64,000 nucleotides of DNA, from assembly GCF_000513895.2 (NCBI RefSeq), contig NZ_CP165782.1, forward strand, positions 3,024,501 through 3,088,500, given 5' to 3'. Shown piece after piece: positions 42,681 through 51,946 of the stretch (its first letter is position 1; every line of letters starts with the position of its first letter). The notes under the pieces were generated by a model. The model was not told where the DNA came from. It saw only the letters and a list, made by a program, of their open reading frames with translations, and did not search any database. Made by a program: the position numbers and the translations under genes. The DNA is from Ensifer sp. WSM1721 (GTDB lineage Bacteria > Pseudomonadota > Alphaproteobacteria > Rhizobiales > Rhizobiaceae).

Positions 42681-42838
42681 AAGACCCTCCCCAACCCCTC
42701 CCCACAAGGGAGGGGCTTATGATGCCGCACCCGCTCCTGTCATGTCTCGACGGTTCTGCAAGTTCGGACGCTGGGATTGGCGCTGGCGGGCGACGGGTGC
42801 CAGCCCCCCCTTGCGGGGAGGGGTGGGAAGGGGTCTTG
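42681..42838. repeat. Large inverted repeat, RIME-like
   Basis: GACCCTCCCCAACCCCTCCC at 42681 is mirrored by GGGGAGGGGTGGGAAGGGGT near 42819-42838, with ACAAGGGAGG and CCCCCTTGCG continuing the arms. The arms are about 33-36 bp and lie about 90 bp apart. It fills the gap before the methyltransferase gene. Confidence 0.7.
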
Positions 42839-42864
42839 TCCCGAAAGCATCGAGCGGACGCTCG

Positions 42865-43521
42865 TCAACTGGCCGCGGTCCCGAACCTCCAGACCGTCGT
42901 GCACTTCACTTCGCTGTCTTCGAGCGCGCGCGTCACGGGCACCTCATAAGTCGCAAGCGCCGTCATCCGCTCGCGCGGGCAATAGGCGCGCCCCGGATCG
43001 CCGACGAGGACCATGGCACCGGCGCGCTCGAGCGCATCGAACCACGGAATAAGCAGATCAGCAAAACCCTTGTCGTAGAAGACGTCGCCGGCAAGGTAGA
43101 CGTCGGCCGCCCTCGCCTCGCCGACGATGTCCGCGCTTGTGAAGGCAACCGTCACCCCGTTCAGCTCTGCATTCAGCCGCACCGCCGTCTCCGCCCACGG
43201 GTCGATGTCGACGGCCAGAACCTCGGCAGCGCCGGCGACCTTCGCCGCAATGGCGACGAGGCCGGAGCCGGAGGCGAAGTCGACCACGTGGCGACCGCGC
43301 ACCGTTTCCGGATGATCGAGAACATAGCGGGCGAGCCCCTGACCGCCCGCCCAGGCGAAGGCCCAGAAGGGCGGCGGCAGACCGATCTCCTCCAGTTCCT
43401 CCTCCGTCTTCAGCCACAATTCATGCGCTTCGCTCGCGAGATGCAGACGAACTTCCGGCACATGCGGCGGCGAGAGAATGCCGGTATTGGCGCGGATGAA
43501 GCTTTCGGGGTCGGTTTTCAA
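42865..43521 (-). CDS. Class I methyltransferase, ETF-beta lysine methyltransferase-like
   Basis: A 218-residue SAM-dependent methyltransferase of family 16. Features are PPPFWAFAWAGGQGLARYVL, the SAM motif VVDFASGSGLVAIAA, an acidic residue after strand 2 (VLAVDIDPWAE) and the DVYLAGDVFYDK motif. It resembles human ETFBKMT and its Agrobacterium homologue, which methylate lysines of the electron-transfer flavoprotein beta subunit. The likely start is a TTG (43521) with a poor ribosome binding site, 18 bp after the EVE gene, suggesting coupling. The substrate assignment is by family resemblance only. Confidence 0.8.
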   Translation of the reverse strand: MKTDPESFIRANTGILSPPHVPEVRLHLASEAHELWLKTEEELEEIGLPPPFWAFAWAGGQGLARYVLDHPETVRGRHVVDFASGSGLVAIAAKVAGAAEVLAVDIDPWAETAVRLNAELNGVTVAFTSADIVGEARAADVYLAGDVFYDKGFADLLIPWFDALERAGAMVLVGDPGRAYCPRERMTALATYEVPVTRALEDSEVKCTTVWRFGTAAS

Positions 43522-43539
43522 GGTTACTTGGTTTCAAGA

Positions 43540-43971
43540 TTACTTGGGCGGATTGTCGAGCCCGCCCATGCGGCAGACCTCGATCCACTCGTCCTCGGTC
43601 ACCGGCTGCACCGAAAGGCGCATGGAGGTGACGAGCGACATCTTGGCGAGCTTCGGGTGCTCCTTGATCTCCTTGAGCGACACCGGGCGCGGCATGTCCA
43701 TGACGGCGCGGATGTCGACGCAGTCCCAGCGCGCATCGCCCTCAGCCGTCGAATCCGGATGCGAGAGGGCGCAGACCTCGGTGATGCCGACGATCTCCAG
43801 CCCCTCGTTGGAGTGGTAGAAGAAGCCCTTGTCGCCGATCGTCATCGCCCGCATGTTGTTGCGCGCCTGATAATTGCGCACGCCGGTCCATTCGGTGCCC
43901 TTATCGCCGGCATCCTTCTGCATCTGCCAGGACCATTTGTTCGGTTCGGATTTGTAGAGCCAGTAAGCCAT
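43540..43971 (-). CDS. EVE domain protein
   Basis: A 143-residue single-domain EVE protein. It begins MAYWLYKSEPNKWSW and carries GVRNYQARNNMRAM, the KGFFYHSNEG strand and VKEIK-type C-terminal features. EVE domains have a PUA-like fold and are thought to bind modified bases. It starts six bases after the YciI gene, in a run with gpsA and tsaD. Other members occur in restriction systems, but no restriction gene is present here. Confidence 0.92.
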   Translation of the reverse strand: MAYWLYKSEPNKWSWQMQKDAGDKGTEWTGVRNYQARNNMRAMTIGDKGFFYHSNEGLEIVGITEVCALSHPDSTAEGDARWDCVDIRAVMDMPRPVSLKEIKEHPKLAKMSLVTSMRLSVQPVTEDEWIEVCRMGGLDNPPK

Positions 43972-43977
43972 CGCCCC

Positions 43978-44271
43978 TCAAGCCTCCGGATTGTTGAAGA
44001 CCCAGTTGTAGGCCTTGATCTCGACGTTCGAGAAGAGGCCCGCCTTCGCATAAGGATCGGCTGCGGCGATCGCCCTCGCCTCTTCGAGCGTCTCGGCCTT
44101 GACGATCACCAGGCTTCCGGTCGGCTTGCCGTCCTCGCCGAGGAACGGCCCGGCGATCTTCAGAATGCCGCTCGTGTTCAGCTCATTGAGATAGGCGAGG
44201 TGATCGGGCCGCGTGTCGAGCCTCAATTGCAGCGCGCCGGGCTTGTCCGTGCAGACGAGTGCGAAGAGCAT
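43978..44271 (-). CDS. YciI family protein
   Basis: A 97-residue ferredoxin-like fold protein of the YciI/YCII family. It has the N-terminal LFALVCTDKPGAL strand, the conserved His-Asp pair region RPDHLAYLNEL, and the SLVIVKAETLEEARAIAAAD and DPYAKAGLF blocks. AGGAGG lies directly upstream of the ATG. Biochemical role unknown; some relatives are dehalogenases or dehydratases. Confidence 0.92.
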   Translation of the reverse strand: MLFALVCTDKPGALQLRLDTRPDHLAYLNELNTSGILKIAGPFLGEDGKPTGSLVIVKAETLEEARAIAAADPYAKAGLFSNVEIKAYNWVFNNPEA

Positions 44272-44305
44272 TAATCCTCCTGACGAGTTTGTTCCTGGAT
44301 GCCGA

Positions 44306-45307
44306 TCATTCCTGGGTTATCGGGCGCGACATCAACTGTTCGAGAGCGGTGCGTACGTCGAGCTTGGCGTCGATGATGGCGGCGACCGCTTGCGTGATCG
44401 GCATCTCGATGCCGAGATCCTGCGCGACCCGCGCCGCGACCGATGCAGCAAAGGCGCCCTCGACGAGTTCGCCGCCCCCTCCGCTCGCGCGCCCATCCTT
44501 GCCGAGCGCGATGCCGAAGCGCAGGTTGCGCGACTGGTGGCTCGTCGCCGTCAGGACGAGATCGCCGAGACCGGAGAGGCCGCGCACCGTATCGGGTTCG
44601 CCGCCCTTGGCGACGATGAAGCGCGACATTTCCGCAAGCCCCCGGGAGATCAGCGCGGCGCGGGCCGAATCGCCGAGCCCCGCCCCTTCTACAATGCCGC
44701 AGGCGATCGCCAGCACGTTCTTGAGCGCGCCGCCAAGCTGCACGCCGATGCGGTCCGTCGACGGATAGAGGCGGAAGGTCGGGCCGGAAAGCGCGCAGGC
44801 AAGCGCCGTCGCCATATCGCCGTCGGACGCTGCGATCACCATCGCCGTCGGAAGCCCGCTCGCAATATCGGCGGCAAAACCCGGCCCGGAAAGGACTGCG
44901 GTCGGATGACCCGGCAATTCCTCGTCGAGCACGTCCGTTAGCAGCCTGCCGGTCGACTGTTCCAAACCCTTGGCGCAGGTGACGATCGTCGCATCACTGC
45001 GGATCCGGGCGCCATAGCCGCGGGCCCCCGCTCTCTGCTCCTGCGAAGGCATGGCAAAAAGGACGATATCGGCATCCGCGAGCACTGCGGCATCGGAGGA
45101 AAAGGCAAGGCCGGGGGGGAGGGAAATGCCGGGCAGAACCGCTTCGTTACGGCCCGTCCGGCGGCATTCCTCTGCCACTTCGGCCCGGCGCGCAATCAGC
45201 GTGACCTTCGCTTTGTCCTTTGCCGCCGCGACGGCGGCAAGCGCCGTCCCGAAGGCGCCCGCACCGACGACGACGATCTTTGGCACGCTCTTCGATTTGC
45301 CGCTCAT
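44306..45307 (-). CDS. gpsA: Glycerol-3-phosphate dehydrogenase [NAD(P)+]
   Basis: A 333-residue enzyme that reduces dihydroxyacetone phosphate to sn-glycerol 3-phosphate for phospholipid synthesis. It has the NAD site [13 protein letters not shown], the [19 protein letters not shown] block, the catalytic-lysine region [16 protein letters not shown] and the [10 protein letters not shown] segment. It lies ten bases after tsaD and 34 bases before the YciI gene. Confidence 0.97.
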   Translation of the reverse strand: MSGKSKSVPKIVVVGAGAFGTALAAVAAAKDKAKVTLIARRAEVAEECRRTGRNEAVLPGISLPPGLAFSSDAAVLADADIVLFAMPSQEQRAGARGYGARIRSDATIVTCAKGLEQSTGRLLTDVLDEELPGHPTAVLSGPGFAADIASGLPTAMVIAASDGDMATALACALSGPTFRLYPSTDRIGVQLGGALKNVLAIACGIVEGAGLGDSARAALISRGLAEMSRFIVAKGGEPDTVRGLSGLGDLVLTATSHQSRNLRFGIALGKDGRASGGGGELVEGAFAASVAARVAQDLGIEMPITQAVAAIIDAKLDVRTALEQLMSRPITQE

Positions 45308-45317
45308 CTTTAGTCCA

Positions 45318-46415
45318 TCATGCCTTAGCGCCGCGTCTGCCGGAGCCGATCAATGCCTTGGCTTCGGCGTCGAGCGGCCAGCGCGAGCGCGGTGCCACAT
45401 CGAGGCCGTCGGCCGGCAGGCCCGCCGCCAGACGCTCCGCCCCGGCCCAGGCGATCATCGCCGCATTGTCCGTGCAAAGCTGAAGCGGCGGCGCGACGAA
45501 ACGGAAGCCATGCTCATCGCAAAGCGTCTGGAGCGTCGCCCTGAGCGTCTGATTGGCCGCGACGCCGCCGGCGACGACGAGGGCGGGCTTGTCGACGGCG
45601 GCGAACTCCGCCTTGAACCGCTTCAAGCCGCGCCCGACGCGATCCTTGAGCGTGCGCGAGATGGCGCGCTGGAAGGAGGCGCAGATATCGGCGATATCCT
45701 GTTCGCTTACCGGCTCCAGCGACTGCGCCGCCTGTCGCACCGCGGTCTTGAGGCCCGAGAAGGAGAAGTCGAGCCGCGCGTCGCCGACGAGCGGCCGGGG
45801 AAAATCGAAGCGTTCCGGATCGCCGCCGCTTGCTGCCCGCTCGACCGCCGGGCCGCCCGGATAGGGAAGGCCGAGGAGCTTCGCCGTCTTGTCGAAGGCC
45901 TCGCCAAGCGCATCGTCGATCGTCGTGCCCCAGCGCTCGTAGTCGCCGACGCCTTTGACGAGGATCAGCTGCGTGTGGCCGCCCGAGACGAGCAGCATCA
46001 GATAGGGAAAGGAAAGCCCGTCCGTCAGTCGCGCGGTCAGCGCATGGCCCTCGAGATGGTTGACGGCATAGAGCGGCTTTCCAGTGGCGCGAGCAATCGC
46101 CTTGCCGGTCATCAGGCCGACGATGAGGCCGCCGATCAGACCGGGACCACTTGTTGCAGCGATCGCGTCGATGTCCTTCAGCGTCACGCCGGCGCGCAGC
46201 AGCGCCTCTTCGATCAGCGTGTCGAGCGCCTCGACATGGGCGCGCGCCGCGATCTCGGGCACGACGCCGCCATAGGCGCTATGCTCTTCCAATTGGCTGA
46301 GCACGACGTCGCCGAGAATGCGGCCTCCCCCCTTCTCGTCGCGCAGCACGACTGAAGCCGCGGTTTCATCGCAGCTTGTCTCGATGCCGAGGATGCGCAA
46401 GGGCGGTGACGTCAC
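45318..46415 (-). CDS. tsaD: tRNA N6-adenosine threonylcarbamoyltransferase TsaD
   Basis: A 365-residue ASKHA-fold enzyme that makes t6A at position 37 of tRNAs reading ANN codons. It begins [18 protein letters not shown], has the [16 protein letters not shown] region and the metal-binding [24 protein letters not shown], and the C-terminal [13 protein letters not shown]. The start is a GTG at 46415. It is divergent from hemC and first in a run tsaD-gpsA-YciI-EVE-methyltransferase. Confidence 0.97.
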   Translation of the reverse strand: MTSPPLRILGIETSCDETAASVVLRDEKGGGRILGDVVLSQLEEHSAYGGVVPEIAARAHVEALDTLIEEALLRAGVTLKDIDAIAATSGPGLIGGLIVGLMTGKAIARATGKPLYAVNHLEGHALTARLTDGLSFPYLMLLVSGGHTQLILVKGVGDYERWGTTIDDALGEAFDKTAKLLGLPYPGGPAVERAASGGDPERFDFPRPLVGDARLDFSFSGLKTAVRQAAQSLEPVSEQDIADICASFQRAISRTLKDRVGRGLKRFKAEFAAVDKPALVVAGGVAANQTLRATLQTLCDEHGFRFVAPPLQLCTDNAAMIAWAGAERLAAGLPADGLDVAPRSRWPLDAEAKALIGSGRRGAKA

Positions 46416-46469
46416 GTGCTATACTCAGTGATTGCGATCGCAGTGAAAGGTGGGTACACGAAACTCATA

Positions 46470-46570
46470 CAGCGCCGTCCCGTGTTTCAGACGCACAAAG
46501 GACGCTGTAACGCTTTGAAGTGCTGCATGGTTTCATCCTTAAATCAGCCGATTTAAGGAACCATGCAGTA
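46470..46570 (+). repeat. 100-bp palindromic mosaic element, copy 1
   Basis: CAGCGCCG, TTTCAGACGCACAAAGGACG, CTGTAA, TTTGAAGTGCTGCATGGTTT, then a hairpin TCCTTAAATC-AGCC-GATTTAAGGA closed by AACCATGCAG. The same module order recurs at 53229, and in inverse orientation at 48281 and 61438. It occupies the tsaD-hemC divergent gap and must overlap or adjoin the hemC promoter. Confidence 0.9.
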
Positions 46571-46587
46571 ACAACGGATGGCAAAGG

Positions 46588-47517
46588 ATGCAAACAAAAC
46601 CTTTCCGCATCGGCACGCGCGGCAGCCCGCTGGCGCTGGCCCAGACTCATGAAACGCGTGACAGGCTCGCCGCCGCCCATGGTCTGCCGCCGGAAATGTT
46701 CGAGGTCGTCGTTCTTTCGACGAAGGGCGACCGGATCACCGACCGGCCGCTCTCGGAAATCGGCGGCAAGGGCCTTTTCACCGAGGAGCTGGAGCAGCAG
46801 CTCCTGTCGGGCGAGCTCGATTTCGCGGTGCATTCGTCGAAGGACATGCCGACGAAGCTGCCCGACGGACTTTTCCTATCCGCCTTCCTGCCGCGCGAAG
46901 ACATCCGCGATGCCTTCATCGGCCGGACGGCCGCAAAGCTCGTGGACCTGCCGCAAGGCGCCACCGTCGGTTCGTCGTCGCTGCGCCGCCAGGCGCTGAT
47001 CCGCAGGCTCCGGCCCGACATCAACGTCATCACCTATCGCGGCCAGATCGAGACGCGGCTGCGCAAGCTCGCCGAAGGCCAGGTCGACGGCACGCTTCTG
47101 GCCCTCGCCGGGCTGAGGCGCCTGGGAATGACCGACGTGCCGACCGAACTCCTCGATCCGGAGGAATTCCCCCCCGCCCCGGCCCAGGGCGCGATCTGCA
47201 TCGAGAGCCGCATCGGTGACGAGCGCGTCAACGCTCTCCTTGCCGCGATCGACGACCAGCGCACCCATGAGGCCGTTTCCTGCGAACGCGGCTTCCTCGC
47301 GACGCTCGACGGCTCGTGCCGCACGCCGATCGCCGGCTACGCCCGATCCGACGGCACGCATATCCGTTTCTCCGGCATGATCCTGACACCGGACGGCACG
47401 ACCTGCCATCGGATTGCCATCGAGGGCAAGGCAGCCGAAGCGACGGAGCTCGGCCGCAAGGCCGGCGAAGAGATCCGCGCCAAGGCCGGGCCGGGGTTCT
47501 TTTCTAGCTGGATCTGA
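46588..47517 (+). CDS. hemC: Porphobilinogen deaminase (hydroxymethylbilane synthase)
   Basis: A 309-residue haem pathway enzyme that links four porphobilinogens. It has [44 protein letters not shown] and [15 protein letters not shown]. The dipyrromethane cofactor cysteine is C244 in [12 protein letters not shown]. hemD follows after three bases. Confidence 0.98.
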   Translation: MQTKPFRIGTRGSPLALAQTHETRDRLAAAHGLPPEMFEVVVLSTKGDRITDRPLSEIGGKGLFTEELEQQLLSGELDFAVHSSKDMPTKLPDGLFLSAFLPREDIRDAFIGRTAAKLVDLPQGATVGSSSLRRQALIRRLRPDINVITYRGQIETRLRKLAEGQVDGTLLALAGLRRLGMTDVPTELLDPEEFPPAPAQGAICIESRIGDERVNALLAAIDDQRTHEAVSCERGFLATLDGSCRTPIAGYARSDGTHIRFSGMILTPDGTTCHRIAIEGKAAEATELGRKAGEEIRAKAGPGFFSSWI

Positions 47518-47520
47518 CCG

Positions 47521-48228
47521 ATGCGCGTGCTCGTCACCCGCCCGCAGCCCGCCGCCGAAAGGACGGCGGCGAAGCTCCAGGCGATGGGGCACACAGCGGT
47601 CATGCTGCCTCTGATGCGGGCGGAGCATTTCGCAGGCGCCGTTCGGGCTGCATTGAATGAGCGCCATGATGCCATCGCGGTCACCAGCGCAGAGGCGATC
47701 CGCGTCCTCGGCGCGCTCGGCACCGCAATCGAACCGCATCTTACGACACCCCTTTTCGCGGTGGGCGAGGCGACCGCGAGCGCCGCTGCCGATCTCGGCT
47801 TTACCGACATCCGCATCGGATCTGGAACCGGCGAAGGGCTGGCGGACAAGATCGCCGCGCGCATGCGCGCGGGCGAGACGCTCATTTATCTCGCCGGCAC
47901 GCCGCGCGCCGACGGCCTCGAACAAGGCCTACGCGACCGCCAGATCGACTATGTCACCGTCGAATGCTACCGGATGGTGCCCGTCACCTATCGCCCGGAC
48001 GTGCTGTCCGATCTCGTCCGCTCCGGACCGTTCGATGCGGTGCTCATCTATTCGCGCGAAACCGCGCGGCGTTTCGTCTCCGTCTTCCACGAAAGCGGCC
48101 TCGATGCCACGGCTTTCGCCTCACGCTATCTTTGCCTGAGCCCTTCGGCCAAGGAGGCTCTCCCGAGTAGCGTTGCCGTCGAGGTGGCCGCGACACCTGG
48201 CGAAGAAAGCCTTTTCCGCCTTCTTTAG
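47521..48228 (+). CDS. hemD: Uroporphyrinogen-III synthase
   Basis: A 235-residue enzyme that cyclises hydroxymethylbilane with ring D inversion. The sequence is poorly conserved as in all HemD proteins, but MRVLVTRPQPAAERTAAKLQ, AVTSAEAIRVL and VLIYSRETARRFV support the assignment together with its position three bases after hemC. The next gene encodes a Mic60-like protein, an order known in alphaproteobacteria. Confidence 0.93.
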   Translation: MRVLVTRPQPAAERTAAKLQAMGHTAVMLPLMRAEHFAGAVRAALNERHDAIAVTSAEAIRVLGALGTAIEPHLTTPLFAVGEATASAAADLGFTDIRIGSGTGEGLADKIAARMRAGETLIYLAGTPRADGLEQGLRDRQIDYVTVECYRMVPVTYRPDVLSDLVRSGPFDAVLIYSRETARRFVSVFHESGLDATAFASRYLCLSPSAKEALPSSVAVEVAATPGEESLFRLL

Positions 48229-48280
48229 ACGGGATCAACAAAGTCGGCATCGGATTCCCGCCCGCATCGGATGCGGGACT

Positions 48281-48386
48281 GCTGCATGTTTCCTTGAGTC
48301 ATTGACGATTTAAGACCAAAAACATGCAGCTATTCAAAGGGCTACCGCGTCATTTGTGCGTCTGAAAAGACGCACGGCGCGGTAGG
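48281..48386 (-). repeat. 100-bp palindromic mosaic element, copy 2 (inverted)
   Basis: Reverse-complement copy of the element at 46470, with TTTTCAGACGCACAAATGACG, CCTTTGAATAGCTGCATG and a degenerate terminal hairpin. It lies in the 314-bp gap 48229-48542 between hemD and the Mic60-like gene. The only other structure there is a small dyad CCCGCATC-G-GATGCGGG near 48261-48277. Confidence 0.85.
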
Positions 48387-48542
48387 GTCATCTGAGGCAA
48401 TTCCTCTAAAAAGGGGAGGCAGGGACTTTCCCCGCCCGATTTCCCTGACTAGGTTTGGCTGAAGAGGGATGAGGAGAACCGCCGGCATCCTGCTCCAACT
48501 GGACCAGGCCGCCCACAGGCAATGAAACGGTAAGAGGTCACC

Positions 48543-49802
48543 ATGGTATCGGAAAAGCCGCCGCGCCGCTCGAAATCCGAGAAGGAACCGCTGACGATCG
48601 ACCTCGAGGCGGAAAGAACCGTGACCGAAGAAACGGAATCCATCGCCAACCGGGATTCTGTGACGGATGAACCGGCGGATATTTCGGCAAACCAGATGTC
48701 CGAGACGGGCGAGGCTGAGCCGCGCGAGAGCGAGGCTATAGAGGCAGAGGCGAAAGAGGAGGCCGAGGAGGCCCGAGCCGATGCGGCCGCCGCCGCGTTC
48801 GACGAGGAGCCTCCGCACCTGAGCAACGATGCCGTGCCGGAACCGAAGAGAAGGCAGACGACGAGCGCCGGTGCGCTTGCCGCCGGTATCTTCGGCGGTC
48901 TCGTTGCGCTCGCCGGCGCCGGCGTGCTGCAATATGCCGGCTACATACCGGCGGTGGGACCGGAGCGGGCGAACCTCGACCAAGGCCTCGCGAGCGAGGT
49001 CGAGGCGATCAAGGCGGAGCTCCAGTCAAGGCGGGAACCGGCGGCAGTGGATGTCGCGCCGCTGGAAAGCCGCCTCGCCGCCTTGGAAGAGGCGGCCCCT
49101 GGCGCGGCTGCGGCTGGCGCGCCGGAGGTAAAGGCGCTCGAAGCGCAGGTCGCCAATCTCGCCGATGAAATCGCCGCTTTGAAAACCGATCTTGCCGATG
49201 CTCGCCAGTCGGTGGATGCCGCAAGGGCGGAACTCGCCGGTCGTATCGACCAGGCGGAACGGAAACTCAACGAGCCGGTGAACGATATTGCGATGGCGAA
49301 GGCTGTCGCCGTCACCGCGCTCAAGACGGCGATCGACCGCGGCGGGCCTTTCCTCGCCGAGCTCGAGGCGTTGCGCAGCATTGCGCCGGAGGACGCCGCG
49401 GTGAAGGACCTCGCCGAGGTCGCCGCAACCGGCGTCCCCACCCGCACGGAGCTGCGGGAGACCTTTCCGGCGACGGCGGATGCCATGCTCGACGCGCTCA
49501 ACCAGCCCGATCCCAACGAGGGTATCTTCGCCCGCCTGATGTCCAGCGCCATGTCTGGCATTCGCGTGCGTCCTGTCGGCAGCGTCGAGGGGGACACGCC
49601 GGAGGCGGTGATCGCGCGCATCGAGGACAAGCTCAATAACGGCGATCTCAAGGGCGCATCGCTGGAATGGGCGGGCCTTCCCGAGCCGGCGAAAGCCGCC
49701 GGGCTGGATTTCAAGGAGAAGCTCGACCGGAGGTTAAGCGTCGAGACCGTCATCGACGCGGCCGTGGCGCACACCATGACGCGGACCGGCACACAGGGCT
49801 AA
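48543..49802 (+). CDS. Mic60/mitofilin-like inner-membrane protein (COG4223 type)
   Basis: A 419-residue protein. Residues 1-100 are acidic and disordered. A single transmembrane helix (about 107-133) follows, then a coiled-coil region (about 150-270, e.g. VKALEAQVANLADEIAALKT), and a C-terminal helical domain (EGIFARLMSSAMSGIRVRPV region). This is the layout of alphaproteobacterial Mic60 homologues, bacterial counterparts of the mitochondrial MICOS scaffold. The setting between hemD and hemY is the one reported for them. AAGAGGTCACC precedes the ATG. A role in shaping inner membranes is inferred from the family. Confidence 0.8.
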   Translation: MVSEKPPRRSKSEKEPLTIDLEAERTVTEETESIANRDSVTDEPADISANQMSETGEAEPRESEAIEAEAKEEAEEARADAAAAAFDEEPPHLSNDAVPEPKRRQTTSAGALAAGIFGGLVALAGAGVLQYAGYIPAVGPERANLDQGLASEVEAIKAELQSRREPAAVDVAPLESRLAALEEAAPGAAAAGAPEVKALEAQVANLADEIAALKTDLADARQSVDAARAELAGRIDQAERKLNEPVNDIAMAKAVAVTALKTAIDRGGPFLAELEALRSIAPEDAAVKDLAEVAATGVPTRTELRETFPATADAMLDALNQPDPNEGIFARLMSSAMSGIRVRPVGSVEGDTPEAVIARIEDKLNNGDLKGASLEWAGLPEPAKAAGLDFKEKLDRRLSVETVIDAAVAHTMTRTGTQG

Positions 49803-49822
49803 GGACAGGGAAAGAAGACGAA

Positions 49823-51430
49823 ATGATCCGGATATTGTTCTTCATTCTCCTTGTCCTCGGCCTCGCCCTCGGCTTTGCCTGGCTTGCGGATCGCCCCGGG
49901 GAGTTGTCTCTGATCTGGCAGGGCCAGCGCATCGAAATGAGCCTGATGCGCGCCGCCTCGATCCTGATTTCTCTCTTTGCCGCGGTCCTGATCGTCATCT
50001 GGCTGATCCGTGCGATTTGGCTGTCGCCGCACACCGTGACCCGTTATTTTCGCGCCCGCAAGCGCGATCGCGGCTACCAGACGCTGTCGACCGGCCTGAT
50101 CGCCGCCGGTGCCGGCAATGCCAATATCGCCCGCAAGATGGCGGCGCGCTCGCGCAGTCTGATCAGTGCCGACCAGGAGCCGCTCATCCATTTGCTGGAA
50201 GCGCAGACCGCCCTCATCGAAGGCAAGTACGACGATGCGCGCAAGAAATTCGAGCTGATGGCGGACGATCCCGAGACACGCGAGCTCGGTCTGCGGGGGC
50301 TCTATCTCGAAGCCAAGCGGCTCGGCGCCAACGAGGCGGCCCGGCAATATGCCGAGCGCGCCGCCGAAAAGGCACCGCACCTCACATGGGCGACCTTGGC
50401 CACGCTCGATCATCGCAGTCAGGCTGGTCAGTGGGACGAAGCGATCCGGCTTCTCGACCAGAGCCGTACCGCCCATGTGCTCGAAAAAAAGGAGGCGGAT
50501 CGTAAGAAGGCGGTTCTGCTCACCGCACGCGCGATGGAGAGGTTCGACGGCGATCCGAAATCGGCTCGCGATGACGCGCTGGCGGCGCTCAAACTCGACG
50601 ACCGGTTGGTTCCGGCCGCACTCGTTGCCGCCAAGGCGCTGTTTCGCGAGGACAATCTGCGCAAGGGCGCCTCGATTCTCGAACGAATTTGGAAGCTGGA
50701 TCCGCATCCGGATGTGGCGCGGATCTATGTGCGGGCGCGCGGCGGCGATTCCGCCATCGACCGGCTGAAGCGCGCGAAGAAGCTCGAATCGCTGCGAAGC
50801 AACAATGCCGTGGCGCTGGCCACGGTCGCCGAAGCGGCACTCGAGGCGCGCGACCTTCCGCTCGCCCGAGCAAAGGCCGAGGCTGCCGCCCGGCTGGAGC
50901 CGACCGAGAGCATCTTCCTGCTGCTCGCGGATATCGAGGAAGCCGATACCGGCGACGAGGGCCGCATCCGCTACTGGATGGCGCAGGCGCTTAAGAGTCC
51001 GCGCGATCCGGCCTGGACCGCCGATGGCGTCACCTCGCCGGTCTGGCTGCCGGTCTCGCCGGTCAGCGGCCGGCTTGATGCTTTCGAATGGAAGGCGCCG
51101 CCCTCGCAGCTTTCGGCCACGGAGGACGGTCATCTGAACGCCGAGGAGGCGATCCGTAGCCTGCCGCCCGTGTCGCCCACGTCGCCCATATTGGCGCCCG
51201 CGCAGCACACAACGCCAGTGGCGCCGGAGCCGACGCCCGCCGAGGAAGCCGAAGGCGCGCGCGACGCGACGATCCGGGTTCCTGAACGAAAGGAGCCGAC
51301 GGCTCCCCCGGCAAAGCGCGAGGAGACGGAGGAGCCGCCGGATCCCTTCTTCGGCCGTCCGCCGGACGATCCGGGCGTGCGCGACCCTGCATCCACGGAA
51401 AAGGACAAGGCTGGCTTCCGGCTGTTCTGA
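49823..51430 (+). CDS. hemY: HemY-like TPR membrane protein
   Basis: A 535-residue protein of the HemY_N family, not the protoporphyrinogen oxidase that shares the name. Two N-terminal transmembrane helices (residues 2-20 and about 41-65) are followed by RARKRDRGYQTLSTGLIAAG and a TPR-rich domain (residues 90-420). The last 110 residues are proline-rich and probably disordered. It starts 20 bp after the Mic60-like gene and is probably co-transcribed with it. The function is unclear despite the name. Confidence 0.9.
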   Translation: MIRILFFILLVLGLALGFAWLADRPGELSLIWQGQRIEMSLMRAASILISLFAAVLIVIWLIRAIWLSPHTVTRYFRARKRDRGYQTLSTGLIAAGAGNANIARKMAARSRSLISADQEPLIHLLEAQTALIEGKYDDARKKFELMADDPETRELGLRGLYLEAKRLGANEAARQYAERAAEKAPHLTWATLATLDHRSQAGQWDEAIRLLDQSRTAHVLEKKEADRKKAVLLTARAMERFDGDPKSARDDALAALKLDDRLVPAALVAAKALFREDNLRKGASILERIWKLDPHPDVARIYVRARGGDSAIDRLKRAKKLESLRSNNAVALATVAEAALEARDLPLARAKAEAAARLEPTESIFLLLADIEEADTGDEGRIRYWMAQALKSPRDPAWTADGVTSPVWLPVSPVSGRLDAFEWKAPPSQLSATEDGHLNAEEAIRSLPPVSPTSPILAPAQHTTPVAPEPTPAEEAEGARDATIRVPERKEPTAPPAKREETEEPPDPFFGRPPDDPGVRDPASTEKDKAGFRLF

Positions 51431-51461
51431 GTTGATATTTCGATTGGGCTGGCGATAGGAC

Positions 51462-51944
51462 ATGTTTGAACGGTTTAAGGTGTTTCTCGAAGAGCTGACG
51501 GGCTCAATGGCGCGGATTGACAAGGACGATCCGCGCGTGGCGGTGATCGGGCTCTGTTTTCAGGTCATGGAGGCGGATGGCGCGGTTCGCGCCTCGGAGC
51601 GCCGCAAGATGCGCGAGCTCATCAAGGAGCACTACAAGCTCGACGCCGCCGCGCTCAACGCGCTCGTCGCGGCGGGCGAGAGCGCCGAGAGCGAGGCGAT
51701 CGACTTCTACCGCTTCACCTCCGAGATCAAACGCCACCTTTCGGAAGAGCAGCGGGTCGAGCTCGTCGGCATGCTGTGGGAGATCGTCTACGCCGACGGC
51801 GCACGCAGCGAGATGGAAGACCATGCCATCTGGCGGATCGCCGATCTTCTCGGCGTCTCCGGGCGCGACCGGGTCTTGAAACGGCAGGAGGCAGCCGCCA
51901 AAATCGATCTCGAGGAGGAGAGCGAGGCACAACAGGAAAGCTGA
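51462..51944 (+). CDS. TerB-like (tellurite resistance) domain protein
   Basis: A 160-residue all-helical protein with a TerB domain over residues 20-145. Two acidic metal-binding-like motifs are visible, MEADGAVRASERR and VYADGARSEMED, the characteristic pair in this family. Rhizobial members usually stand alone, as here, without ter stress genes, so tellurite resistance should not be assumed. It lies 31 bp after hemY and is followed by a glutamine amidotransferase two bases after its stop. Confidence 0.87.
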   Translation: MFERFKVFLEELTGSMARIDKDDPRVAVIGLCFQVMEADGAVRASERRKMRELIKEHYKLDAAALNALVAAGESAESEAIDFYRFTSEIKRHLSEEQRVELVGMLWEIVYADGARSEMEDHAIWRIADLLGVSGRDRVLKRQEAAAKIDLEEESEAQQES

Positions 51945-51946
51945 CG

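Noticed and set aside
43540..43971. EVE domain gene as part of a restriction or anti-phage system
   Set aside because: All its neighbours are housekeeping genes (gpsA, tsaD, YciI, a methyltransferase of the ETF-beta type). No nuclease, helicase or DNA methylase is present.
50000..51400. hemY as protoporphyrinogen oxidase
   Set aside because: The protein has two membrane helices plus TPR repeats and no FAD-binding motif, so it is the HemY_N-type protein and not the Bacillus HemY enzyme.
51462..51944. TerB-like gene as evidence of a tellurite resistance operon
   Set aside because: No terC, terD or terE relatives are nearby, and solitary TerB-domain proteins are common in alphaproteobacteria.
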